From Falsiroseomonas sp044348345 (GTDB lineage: Bacteria; Pseudomonadota; Alphaproteobacteria; Acetobacterales; Acetobacteraceae): 5,343 bases of DNA. The notes under the pieces are model-generated. The model did not search any database and was not told the DNA's origin. It saw only the letters and a list, made by a program, of their open reading frames with translations. The position numbers and the translations under genes are program-made. The stretch spans positions 1-5,343 of the forward strand of contig JBIKSZ010000241.1 in assembly GCA_044348345.1 (NCBI GenBank). The letters run 5' to 3'. The stretch's first letter is position 1. Each line of letters begins with the position of its first letter. This document shows, in pieces, positions 1-4,706 of this stretch.

Positions 1-174
1 ATCGGCTCGGACGACCCATTGTAGTTGTCGAGGCCGCGCGCATGGCAGCCCTCAGGCGGAAGTCGGTTTGGTCGAACCAGCCCCGCGACCAAGCGTCTCG
101 GCGCGCTACACCACAATCAGGTCATCGGGTGACGCGCCCCCGATGGGGCCGACACCCGTGGCACCTTCACGCGC
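1..174. other. Left-edge region without a supported gene
   Basis: This stretch lies downstream of the TPR/glycosyltransferase gene. I see no ORF with family resemblance in any frame. Two weak items are present. On the minus strand an ATG at 43-41 has a GAGG-like ribosome binding site about 6 bases before it, but only 14 codons remain before the window edge. After the TPR stop codon the same frame stays open for 22 codons to a TAG at 108-106. A 5-bp GC hairpin (136-140 with 145-149) has no T tract on either side, so I do not call it a terminator. Confidence 0.5.
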
Positions 175-1818
175 TCAGCCGACCAACGGGCCAGCGGGCA
201 ACGGTCCCGCACCCTCGCGCCTCCTCAACTCCGCCTCGAGCGCGGTCCGCACGCGCTCCACGACCTCCGCCCAGTCGCCAGGCCGCGCCTGCCGGAAGAG
301 GCGCACTGAGGGGTACCAGGCCGAGTCCTCGCCCTCATCGCCCCAGCGCCAGTCATTGGGGCGCGCCAGCACCAGCCAGCTCGGCACGCCGAGCGCCCCC
401 GCGAGATGCACCACCGAGGTGTCGACCGAGATCACCAGATCCAAGTGCGCCAGTAGCGCGGCCGTGTCTGCAAAGTGCCGGAGGTAGGGCCCCGCCAGGA
501 ACAGCGGCGCCGGTCCCGCCCAGCCTAGCGCCTCGGCCTCCGACGCCCCTTTTTGCAGCGACACATAGGTCAGGCCCGGCAGGGCCATGATCGGCGCCAA
601 CGCTCGCAGGTCCAAGGATCTGCGGCGGTCATCCTGATGCGTCGGTCGGCCCGCCCAGACCAGCCCGACCTTCAGCCCCGCCGCTGGCCCCTGCAGTCCG
701 CCGAGTGCCAACAGCCGCTCCGCACGCTCCCGCGCGGCGTCCGGCACGGACAGATAGGGCGCCGCCATGCCAATCTCGGCGCCGCCAACGCATAGGCCGA
801 GGCTGGTCATGGGCACCTGCGCCGCATGCGCGGGGACCTCGTCCCAACCGGTGAAGGCAGCATCCACCGCAGGATGCTCCCCGAGCAGCGGCCGCAGTTC
901 GGCGCTGACCCCCAGCACCAGGCGCCCAACCCGCGCCCGCGCCCGCTCGAGGAAGCGCGCGAATTGCAGCGTGTCGCCAAAACCCTGCTCGCCGTAGACG
1001 AGCAGCGTCTCGCCCGGAAGGGCGCGTCCATCCCAGCGCGGCGCCTGGAATTGCGGCAGCAATCCCTGCGTGTGAGCCATGCGATAGCGCGCTTCATAGG
1101 TCCGCCATCCTTCCGCCCACCGCCCCTGGCGGAGCAGCAGCTCGCTAAGCTCGAACTCCGCTTCCGCATCGCCGGGCCGCTCCGCAATCAGCTCGCGCAG
1201 CAGCCGCTCCGTCTCGGCCAGCTCGCCCGCATCCGCCAGAGCAAGGGCGAGATTGTAGCGCGACGTCCGATCCCGCGGCGCCAGCTCCACCGCCCGCCGC
1301 CCATGAGCGACCGCGGCCTCCAGCCGGTCCAGCCTGCGGCACGCCTCCGCCAGGTTAGACCACGCTGCGGCATGGGACGGCGCCCGTTCCACCACGCGCG
1401 TAAAGGCGGCCACGGCCTCCTCATACCGCCCGACCCTATACAGCGCCGCGCCCTGGCCCAGATGCAGCTGCGCGTCGCCCGCCGCCAGCGCCACAGCCCG
1501 CCCCCAATGCGCCAGCCCGTCGGCCTCCCGGCCCAGGCTTGCCAGTGCCTCCGCGGCCGTGGCGTGCAGCCGGGCCTCGCCGGGCGCCAGTCGGAGCGCG
1601 AGGTCGAGACGCGCCAGGGCATGATCACGCCGGCCCGAGGCCAGTTCCACCACCGCCAGCAGATGCAGACCGCCCAGGTGATGCGGCAGCGCGCTTAGGG
1701 CGGCGCCGCACAGCGCCTCGGCCTGGCCGGCATCGCCGCGGCGCCAAGCGGACTCCGCCTCCCGCACCAGCCGGTCGCCGGCTGCCAGAGGATCCTCGGC
1801 GGGGCTTCGATGCCGCAT
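175..1818 (-). CDS. TPR-repeat protein with glycosyltransferase-9-like C-terminal domain
   Basis: The 547-residue protein has two parts. Residues 13-217 form six consecutive TPR units with an exact 34-residue period, each ending in a pattern like AVELAPRD. A seventh, partial unit spans about 218-247. Residues about 267-525 resemble the heptosyltransferase (GT9-like) fold seen in many alphaproteobacterial TPR proteins. Its landmarks are LLVYGEQGFGDTLQFARFL (271-289), VGLVWAGRPTH (384-394), the DLVISVDTSVVHLAGALGVP segment (460-479) and NDWRW (488-492). There is no signal peptide or membrane segment, so it is probably cytoplasmic. The family role is presumed glycosyl transfer or glycan/protein modification, with the TPRs binding a partner; donor and acceptor are unknown. 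The start at 1818 is chosen because GGGAGG lies 9 bases upstream. The frame is open to an ATG at 1953, but that start has no ribosome binding site and adds 45 low-complexity residues. The gene is monocistronic here and diverges from the IalB-family gene. The domain call is solid, the enzymatic activity less so. Confidence 0.88.
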   Translation of the reverse strand: MRHRSPAEDPLAAGDRLVREAESAWRRGDAGQAEALCGAALSALPHHLGGLHLLAVVELASGRRDHALARLDLALRLAPGEARLHATAAEALASLGREADGLAHWGRAVALAAGDAQLHLGQGAALYRVGRYEEAVAAFTRVVERAPSHAAAWSNLAEACRRLDRLEAAVAHGRRAVELAPRDRTSRYNLALALADAGELAETERLLRELIAERPGDAEAEFELSELLLRQGRWAEGWRTYEARYRMAHTQGLLPQFQAPRWDGRALPGETLLVYGEQGFGDTLQFARFLERARARVGRLVLGVSAELRPLLGEHPAVDAAFTGWDEVPAHAAQVPMTSLGLCVGGAEIGMAAPYLSVPDAARERAERLLALGGLQGPAAGLKVGLVWAGRPTHQDDRRRSLDLRALAPIMALPGLTYVSLQKGASEAEALGWAGPAPLFLAGPYLRHFADTAALLAHLDLVISVDTSVVHLAGALGVPSWLVLARPNDWRWGDEGEDSAWYPSVRLFRQARPGDWAEVVERVRTALEAELRRREGAGPLPAGPLVG

Positions 1819-1827
1819 GCGTCCTGT

Positions 1828-1833
1828 CCTCCC
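1828..1833 (-). promoter_or_regulatory. Ribosome binding site that fixes the TPR gene start
   Basis: The minus strand reads GGGAGG here, 9 bases before the ATG at 1818-1816. It matches the anti-Shine-Dalgarno sequence well. The upstream in-frame ATG at 1953 has nothing comparable, so this site decides the start. Confidence 0.8.
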
Positions 1834-1946
1834 GCCGTGCCTGATCCCGCCGGCCCCCGCCACGCCGCCACCGGTGGGCACGCTGGCAGAGGCAGGAACC
1901 GCGACCGAACTGCGGCGCCCGGAGCGGTGCGGTGTGGGACTACAGC

Positions 1947-1974
1947 TGGTCATGTGTTAGCAGCAACCTATAAT
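1947..1974 (+). promoter_or_regulatory. Candidate sigma-70-type promoter (distal, rightward)
   Basis: TGGTCA (1947-1952, four of six matches to TTGACA) is followed after 16 bases by a perfect TATAAT (1969-1974). A start near 1981 would give a leader of about 230 bases ahead of the IalB-family gene. The -10 overlaps a 10-bp palindrome at 1973-1982, where a repressor could act. A perfect TATAAT is notable in GC-rich DNA, but alphaproteobacterial promoters often diverge from this consensus, so the call is tentative. Confidence 0.35.
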
Positions 1975-1982
1975 TGCGCAAT
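1973..1982. repeat. 10-bp perfect palindrome, possible operator
   Basis: ATTGCGCAAT reads the same on both strands and overlaps the last two bases of the TATAAT at 1969-1974. It sits in the divergent intergenic region, where a regulator binding site is plausible. It is short, and I do not recognise a specific regulator from it. Confidence 0.35.
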
Positions 1983-2043
1983 ATGAAACAACATTCGCCT
2001 CAGGGACATGCGGCCATTCGAACACATATCGTCTCAGCACCTG

Positions 2044-2059
2044 AGGGTTAACGAACCCT
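2044..2059. repeat. Inverted repeat AGGGTT-N4-AACCCT, possible operator or leader hairpin
   Basis: Two perfect 6-base arms flank the 4-base spacer AACG, with possible wobble extension outward. It lies about 150 bases upstream of the IalB-family start, between the two candidate plus-strand promoters. It could be a regulator site, or a hairpin in a long leader if the distal promoter is used. Confidence 0.35.
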
Positions 2060-2112
2060 TGGCACGACCGCGCCCTCGGTGCCCGGCATACGCAAATAAT
2101 AGAAACCTATGA

Positions 2113-2140
2113 TTGACAGTTGGCGTGGCAGGATTATCGA
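2113..2140 (+). promoter_or_regulatory. Candidate proximal promoter of the IalB-family gene
   Basis: A perfect TTGACA (2113-2118) is followed after 16 bases by the weak -10 match TATCGA (2135-2140). It is about 70 bases ahead of the ribosome binding site, a normal leader length. A small inverted repeat ATCGA-tcgtt-TCGAT (2136-2150) overlaps the -10 and could be an operator. The weak -10 keeps confidence low. Confidence 0.35.
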
Positions 2141-2198
2141 TCGTTTCGATTGAGGCGACGCGCCGAACCCGGCGTCCGCCGCTCGACCACCCGACGAT

Positions 2199-2203
2199 GA
2201 GGA
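2199..2203 (+). promoter_or_regulatory. Ribosome binding site that fixes the IalB-family start
   Basis: GAGGA lies 8 bases before the ATG at 2212. An alternative in-frame ATG at 2197 has no such site, and it would place five extra residues (MRTRC) ahead of a signal peptide that is already complete from 2212. Confidence 0.65.
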
Positions 2204-2211
2204 CCCGCTGC

Positions 2212-2844
2212 ATGCGCATCTCTGCCGCCCTTCTGTCAGCGATCCTTGCGCTCGGGGTCCCGGCCGGCACGGCCATCGCACAGGCCCCGCGGCCACAAGC
2301 CCAGCCCGCCCCGGCGCAGCCCGCACCTGCTGCGCCTGCGCAGGCGGCCCCCGCCGCGCCGGCGGCCGCGGCAGCGCCCGCACCCGTCTCCTCCGATCCC
2401 GACCGGACCACGGCCAGCTTTGGCGACTGGCTGCTGCGTTGTGAGCGGGTGCCAGAGGCCGGGCGCAGCTGCGAGGTCGCCCAGGTCATCAGTGTGCAGG
2501 GAGCGCAGCAGCCGATCGCACAGATCGCGCTGGGTCGTGTCGCGCGCGAGCAGACCGCACTGACTCTCCTGGTGCAGGTTCCGGTGAATATAGAGCTGGG
2601 CGCGCCACTCCGTCTGATCGGCGACGACCGCGAGCCTCTGGTCATCGAGACCAGCTGGCGGCGCTGCGTGCCGGCGGGCTGCTTCGCGGGCACGGAGTTG
2701 CGCGAGGAGGCCGTGGTGCGGCGACTGCGCGATCGGCCCGAGCCCGTGCGGATCGAGTTCCGCGACAGTACCGGGCGTGACTTGCGGTTGGCCTTCTCCG
2801 TTCGCGGCCTCGGCCCCGCGCTGGACGCGCTGGCGCGCGAGTGA
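2212..2844 (+). CDS. Exported invasion-associated locus B (IalB) family protein
   Basis: The 210-residue protein opens with a signal peptide: MR, then a hydrophobic stretch ISAALLSAILALGV, then an AIA/AQA cleavage region around residues 21-25. A Pro/Ala/Gln-rich linker (about 26-60) follows, then a single IalB-type domain (about 67-207). Domain marks are SFGDW (69-73), C77 and C87 flanking a short loop, a central beta-rich VQVPVNIELGAPLRL stretch (121-135), RRCVPAGCFAG (150-160) with C152 and C157, and a C-terminal SVRGLGPALDAL. The four cysteines suggest two disulfides in the periplasm. The family is named for a Bartonella red-cell invasion gene, but most members are in free-living alphaproteobacteria and have no established biochemical role, so invasion should not be inferred. 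The stop is 7 bases from the stop of the convergent deacetylase gene. Family assignment is confident, function unknown. Confidence 0.9.
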   Translation: MRISAALLSAILALGVPAGTAIAQAPRPQAQPAPAQPAPAAPAQAAPAAPAAAAAPAPVSSDPDRTTASFGDWLLRCERVPEAGRSCEVAQVISVQGAQQPIAQIALGRVAREQTALTLLVQVPVNIELGAPLRLIGDDREPLVIETSWRRCVPAGCFAGTELREEAVVRRLRDRPEPVRIEFRDSTGRDLRLAFSVRGLGPALDALARE

Positions 2845-2854
2845 CCGCCGGTCA
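2842..2854. repeat. Palindrome containing both convergent stop codons
   Basis: TGACCGCCGGTCA has perfect 6-base arms around a single C. The left end is the TGA stop of the IalB-family gene on the plus strand, and the right end is the TGA stop of the second deacetylase gene on the minus strand. It directly abuts the stronger hairpin at 2855-2878. Confidence 0.6.
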
Positions 2855-3739
2855 GCCGAGGCGGCGCCCCGCCTCGGCCGCAAGGGTCCCGGCGGTCGCG
2901 ATATGCACGCCCTCGCGCGAAGCCAGGTCCTGCAGGCTCTCGCGCAGGTAGCGGATGCGATGCGGCGCGCCGAGCATCCAGGGATGGATGCCGATGCCGA
3001 GCACGCGCCCCCCGCGGGGTTCCGCCAGCAGCCGGTCCAGCGCATCGCGCAGCAGCCCCGGCCAGCGCGCGACGGGCACGCGGCGCAGCCACAGCGTCTG
3101 CACATCGTCATGCTCGGCCGGCGGCGGCAGGGCGAGCAGGCCAGAGGCGTGGCGATAGGGCTCGTCGTCATTCGCCCAATCGAGCGAGTAGGCGAAGCCG
3201 GCCTCGGCCAGGAGGCCGGTCGTGCGCGCGGTTGCGCCATGGTCCTGGCCGAGCCAGCCCGTCGCGCCCGGCCATATTTCTGCCAGTTCGTCGCGGGCTG
3301 CGAGGATATGGGCGCGCTCCTCCGCCTCGGTCATGCGCGCGGTGATCATGCGGCTGGCGGAGATGCCATGCGCCACAGGCTCGAAGCCGCGCGCGGCGCA
3401 AGCGGCGATCAACTCGGGATGGCGGCGCGCGGCCAGCGTGTTGACGGCGACAGAGGCCGGCAGTTGCAGCGCATCGAGCAGCTCAAGGATGCGCCAGGCG
3501 CCGATGCGGTTGCCGTAGTCGCGGTAGGACCAGCCATGCCAATCCGGCGTGCCGGTAAAGAAAGCGCCCCGAAAGCGCGGGTCGCGATGGGCGTCGGCGG
3601 GTGGCTCGATCTCGGTGTGCTCGATGTGGAGCAGCAGGTACACGGCCACCCTCGCCCCGCCGGGCCAGCGAAAATCCGGCCGCTGCGGCTGCGGCGACCA
3701 GGGGTGGATCGCGTGATCAGCGCCGCGGGCGGGGATCAT
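2852..3739 (-). CDS. PuuE-like polysaccharide deacetylase (CE4) family hydrolase, second tandem copy
   Basis: This 295-residue protein is a paralogue of the gene just upstream and fills a whole NodB-like domain. Shared marks are RWPGGARVAVYL (24-35), HIEHTE (38-43), YRDYGNRIGAWR (72-83), AHGI (123-126), LLAEAGFAYSLDW (176-188), NDDEPY (190-195) and IHPWMLGAPHRIRYL (251-265). These place it in the PuuE-like branch of CE4. Characterised PuuE is an allantoinase, so an amide or cyclic-amide hydrolase is likelier than a polysaccharide enzyme. There is no signal peptide, which suggests cytoplasmic action. The canonical TFDDG and HSxxH metal motifs are absent. It has GWLGQD (161-166) where I recall relatives having GWLGP. 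The start at 3739 forms an ATGA overlap with the upstream stop and has no good ribosome binding site of its own, which points to translational coupling. An extension to 3817 would only overlap the upstream gene. Family confident, substrate unknown. Confidence 0.85.
   Translation of the reverse strand: MIPARGADHAIHPWSPQPQRPDFRWPGGARVAVYLLLHIEHTEIEPPADAHRDPRFRGAFFTGTPDWHGWSYRDYGNRIGAWRILELLDALQLPASVAVNTLAARRHPELIAACAARGFEPVAHGISASRMITARMTEAEERAHILAARDELAEIWPGATGWLGQDHGATARTTGLLAEAGFAYSLDWANDDEPYRHASGLLALPPPAEHDDVQTLWLRRVPVARWPGLLRDALDRLLAEPRGGRVLGIGIHPWMLGAPHRIRYLRESLQDLASREGVHIATAGTLAAEAGRRLG
2855..2878. terminator. Candidate bidirectional terminator hairpin
   Basis: GCCGAGGCGG (2855-2864) and CCGCCTCGGC (2869-2878) form a perfect 10-bp GC-rich stem with a 4-base loop. 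It lies where the two convergent transcription units meet and overlaps the last codons of the deacetylase gene. Neither strand has a T tract after it, so a classic intrinsic terminator is not shown. It may act as a transcript-end or RNA-protecting hairpin, or assist a Rho-type end. Confidence 0.4.
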
Positions 3740-4644
3740 CGCGCTGCCGCGGCCACCGCCGCGTCGTAATGCTGCGCGAGGTACCAATCGGCCATCTCCG
3801 CCCCCGTCGCGAACCACACACCCTCATGCCGGCGCATGTAGGACAGGATCTGGTCGAGATACCGCACCCGATGCGGCCGCCCCATGATGTAGGGGTGGAG
3901 CGCCACGCACATCACGCGCGGCTGCGCCTCGCCTTCCGCGTAGAGCGTGTCAAACATGTCGCGCGCGCACTGGAGAAAATCCTCGCCCTCCCCTGCGCCG
4001 GCCGGGATCATCACCGCGTCGTTGAGGTCCATCTGGTAGGGCAGCGACACCAGGCGGCCGCTCCGCACGCGGATCGGCGTCGGCTGGTCGTCATGGTAGA
4101 AATCGCAGATGTAGGAGATGCCGGCCTCCGCCACGAGGTCGGGCGTCGCCAGCGTGTTGGACCCCGCCGGCGAGAACCAACCGCGCAGCTGCCGTCCCGT
4201 CATGCGCCGCCAGGCCTCCACGCTCGCCGCGATCTCCGCGCGTTCGGCGTCTTCGGCGAGGCCCCAATGGTAGCGCGTGTTGAAGATCCCGTGGCTGAAC
4301 ACGTCCCAATCCCGCGAGAGCATCGCGTCGAGAATTTCGGGGAACATCTCGCCGACCGCCATGCTGAAGGAGACGGAGCCGCGGATGCCATGCGCATCCA
4401 TCACCTCCATCATCCGCCACACGCCGGCGCGGTTGCCGTAATCCTTCAGCGAGTAGGACAGGATGTCCGGATGCGGCGTGCGCGGCCAGGGATCGCGTTG
4501 GCGGATGGCGGCGGGGAGGAATTCGTAATGCTCGATGTTCGGGCAGACCCAGACCGCCAGCCGCGCCCCGCCCGGCCAGGTGAGCTTCGGCCGGAAGGGC
4601 AGCGGCGCGTGGAACAAGCGGTCTTCGGGGAGTATCTTGGGCAT
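3736..4644 (-). CDS. PuuE-like polysaccharide deacetylase (CE4) family hydrolase, first tandem copy
   Basis: This 302-residue protein spans one NodB-like domain. Marks in order are LTWPGGARLAVWV (21-33), NIEHYE (36-41), LKDYGNRAGVWRMMEVMDAHG (starting at 66), MFPEILDAM (100-108), FSHGIFNTRYHWGL (116-129), RGWFSPAGSNTLATPDLVAEAG (starting at 154), FYHDDQP (182-188), VSLPYQMDLNDAVM (199-212) and ALHPYIMGRPHRVRYL (248-263). This pattern matches the PuuE-like CE4 branch, whose studied member opens the allantoin ring. I infer hydrolysis of a cyclic or N-acyl amide in the cytoplasm, since no signal peptide is present. The usual metal-binding TFDDG and HSxxH motifs are missing. The start at 4644 has GGAGG 10 bases upstream. 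An in-frame ATG at 4707 overlaps the previous stop (TGATG) but would add 21 residues ahead of an already complete domain. It lies between the reductase-RidA fusion and its own paralogue in one operon. Confidence 0.87.
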   Translation of the reverse strand: MPKILPEDRLFHAPLPFRPKLTWPGGARLAVWVCPNIEHYEFLPAAIRQRDPWPRTPHPDILSYSLKDYGNRAGVWRMMEVMDAHGIRGSVSFSMAVGEMFPEILDAMLSRDWDVFSHGIFNTRYHWGLAEDAERAEIAASVEAWRRMTGRQLRGWFSPAGSNTLATPDLVAEAGISYICDFYHDDQPTPIRVRSGRLVSLPYQMDLNDAVMIPAGAGEGEDFLQCARDMFDTLYAEGEAQPRVMCVALHPYIMGRPHRVRYLDQILSYMRRHEGVWFATGAEMADWYLAQHYDAAVAAAAR

Positions 4645-4654
4645 GGGATTCAGA

Positions 4655-4659
4655 CCTCC
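4655..4659 (-). promoter_or_regulatory. Ribosome binding site that fixes the first deacetylase start
   Basis: The minus strand reads GGAGG, 10 bases before the ATG at 4644-4642. Spacing is slightly long, but the match favours this start over the TGATG-overlapping ATG at 4707. Confidence 0.6.
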
Positions 4660-4666
4660 GGTGCTC

Positions 4667-4681
4667 GGGGCCTGCGGCCCC
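4667..4681. repeat. Intercistronic GC hairpin
   Basis: GGGGCC-tgc-GGCCCC forms a perfect 6-bp stem with a 3-base loop inside the 62-base gap between the reductase-RidA gene and the first deacetylase gene, just upstream of the deacetylase ribosome binding site. There is no T tract. It could be an RNA processing or partial-termination site that sets relative expression, or chance in GC-rich DNA. Confidence 0.35.
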
Positions 4682-4706
4682 TCCACCCTGCGGTCATCCC
4701 ATACCA

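Larger units (their letters stand above)
1819..2211. other. Divergent intergenic regulatory region
   Basis: This 393-base gap separates the minus-strand TPR gene from the plus-strand IalB-family gene and should hold both promoters. The part next to the TPR start (about 1819-1950) is GC-rich. About 1955-2150 is clearly more AT-rich than the rest of the window. It holds a perfect TATAAT (1969-1974), a perfect TTGACA (2113-2118), the palindrome ATTGCGCAAT (1973-1982) and an inverted repeat AGGGTT-aacg-AACCCT (2044-2059). A 22-codon ORF from the ATG at 1983 has no ribosome binding site, and I do not consider it a gene. I found no tRNA or recognisable riboswitch. No clear promoter for the TPR gene was found on the minus strand. 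Confidence 0.6.

Noticed and set aside
1..43. Start of a minus-strand gene at ATG 43-41 running off the left edge
   Set aside because: It has a plausible ribosome binding site, but only 14 codons are visible (beginning MRAASTTTMG) with no recognisable family, so it cannot be told from chance.
136..149. GCCCC-cgat-GGGGC hairpin as terminator of the TPR gene
   Set aside because: The stem is only 5 bp, no T tract follows, and it could occur by chance in GC-rich DNA.
826..1698. 290-codon plus-strand ORF opposite the TPR gene
   Set aside because: It is the antisense of strongly supported TPR and glycosyltransferase-like coding sequence, its translation is rich in Arg, Pro and Gln with no family resemblance, and long antisense ORFs are expected at this GC content.
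1819..1953. 45-residue N-terminal extension of the TPR protein
   Set aside because: The extension is low-complexity, has no ribosome binding site, and the ATG at 1818 has a strong GGGAGG at good spacing.
1983..2051. 22-codon plus-strand ORF (beginning MKQHSPQG) in the intergenic region
   Set aside because: There is no ribosome binding site, no coding-like composition and no recognisable product.
2236..3240. Long minus-strand ORFs running under the IalB-family gene (also 2034-3092)
   Set aside because: They cross from antisense of IalB into an alternative frame of the deacetylase gene and give low-complexity Ala/Arg/Gly protein.
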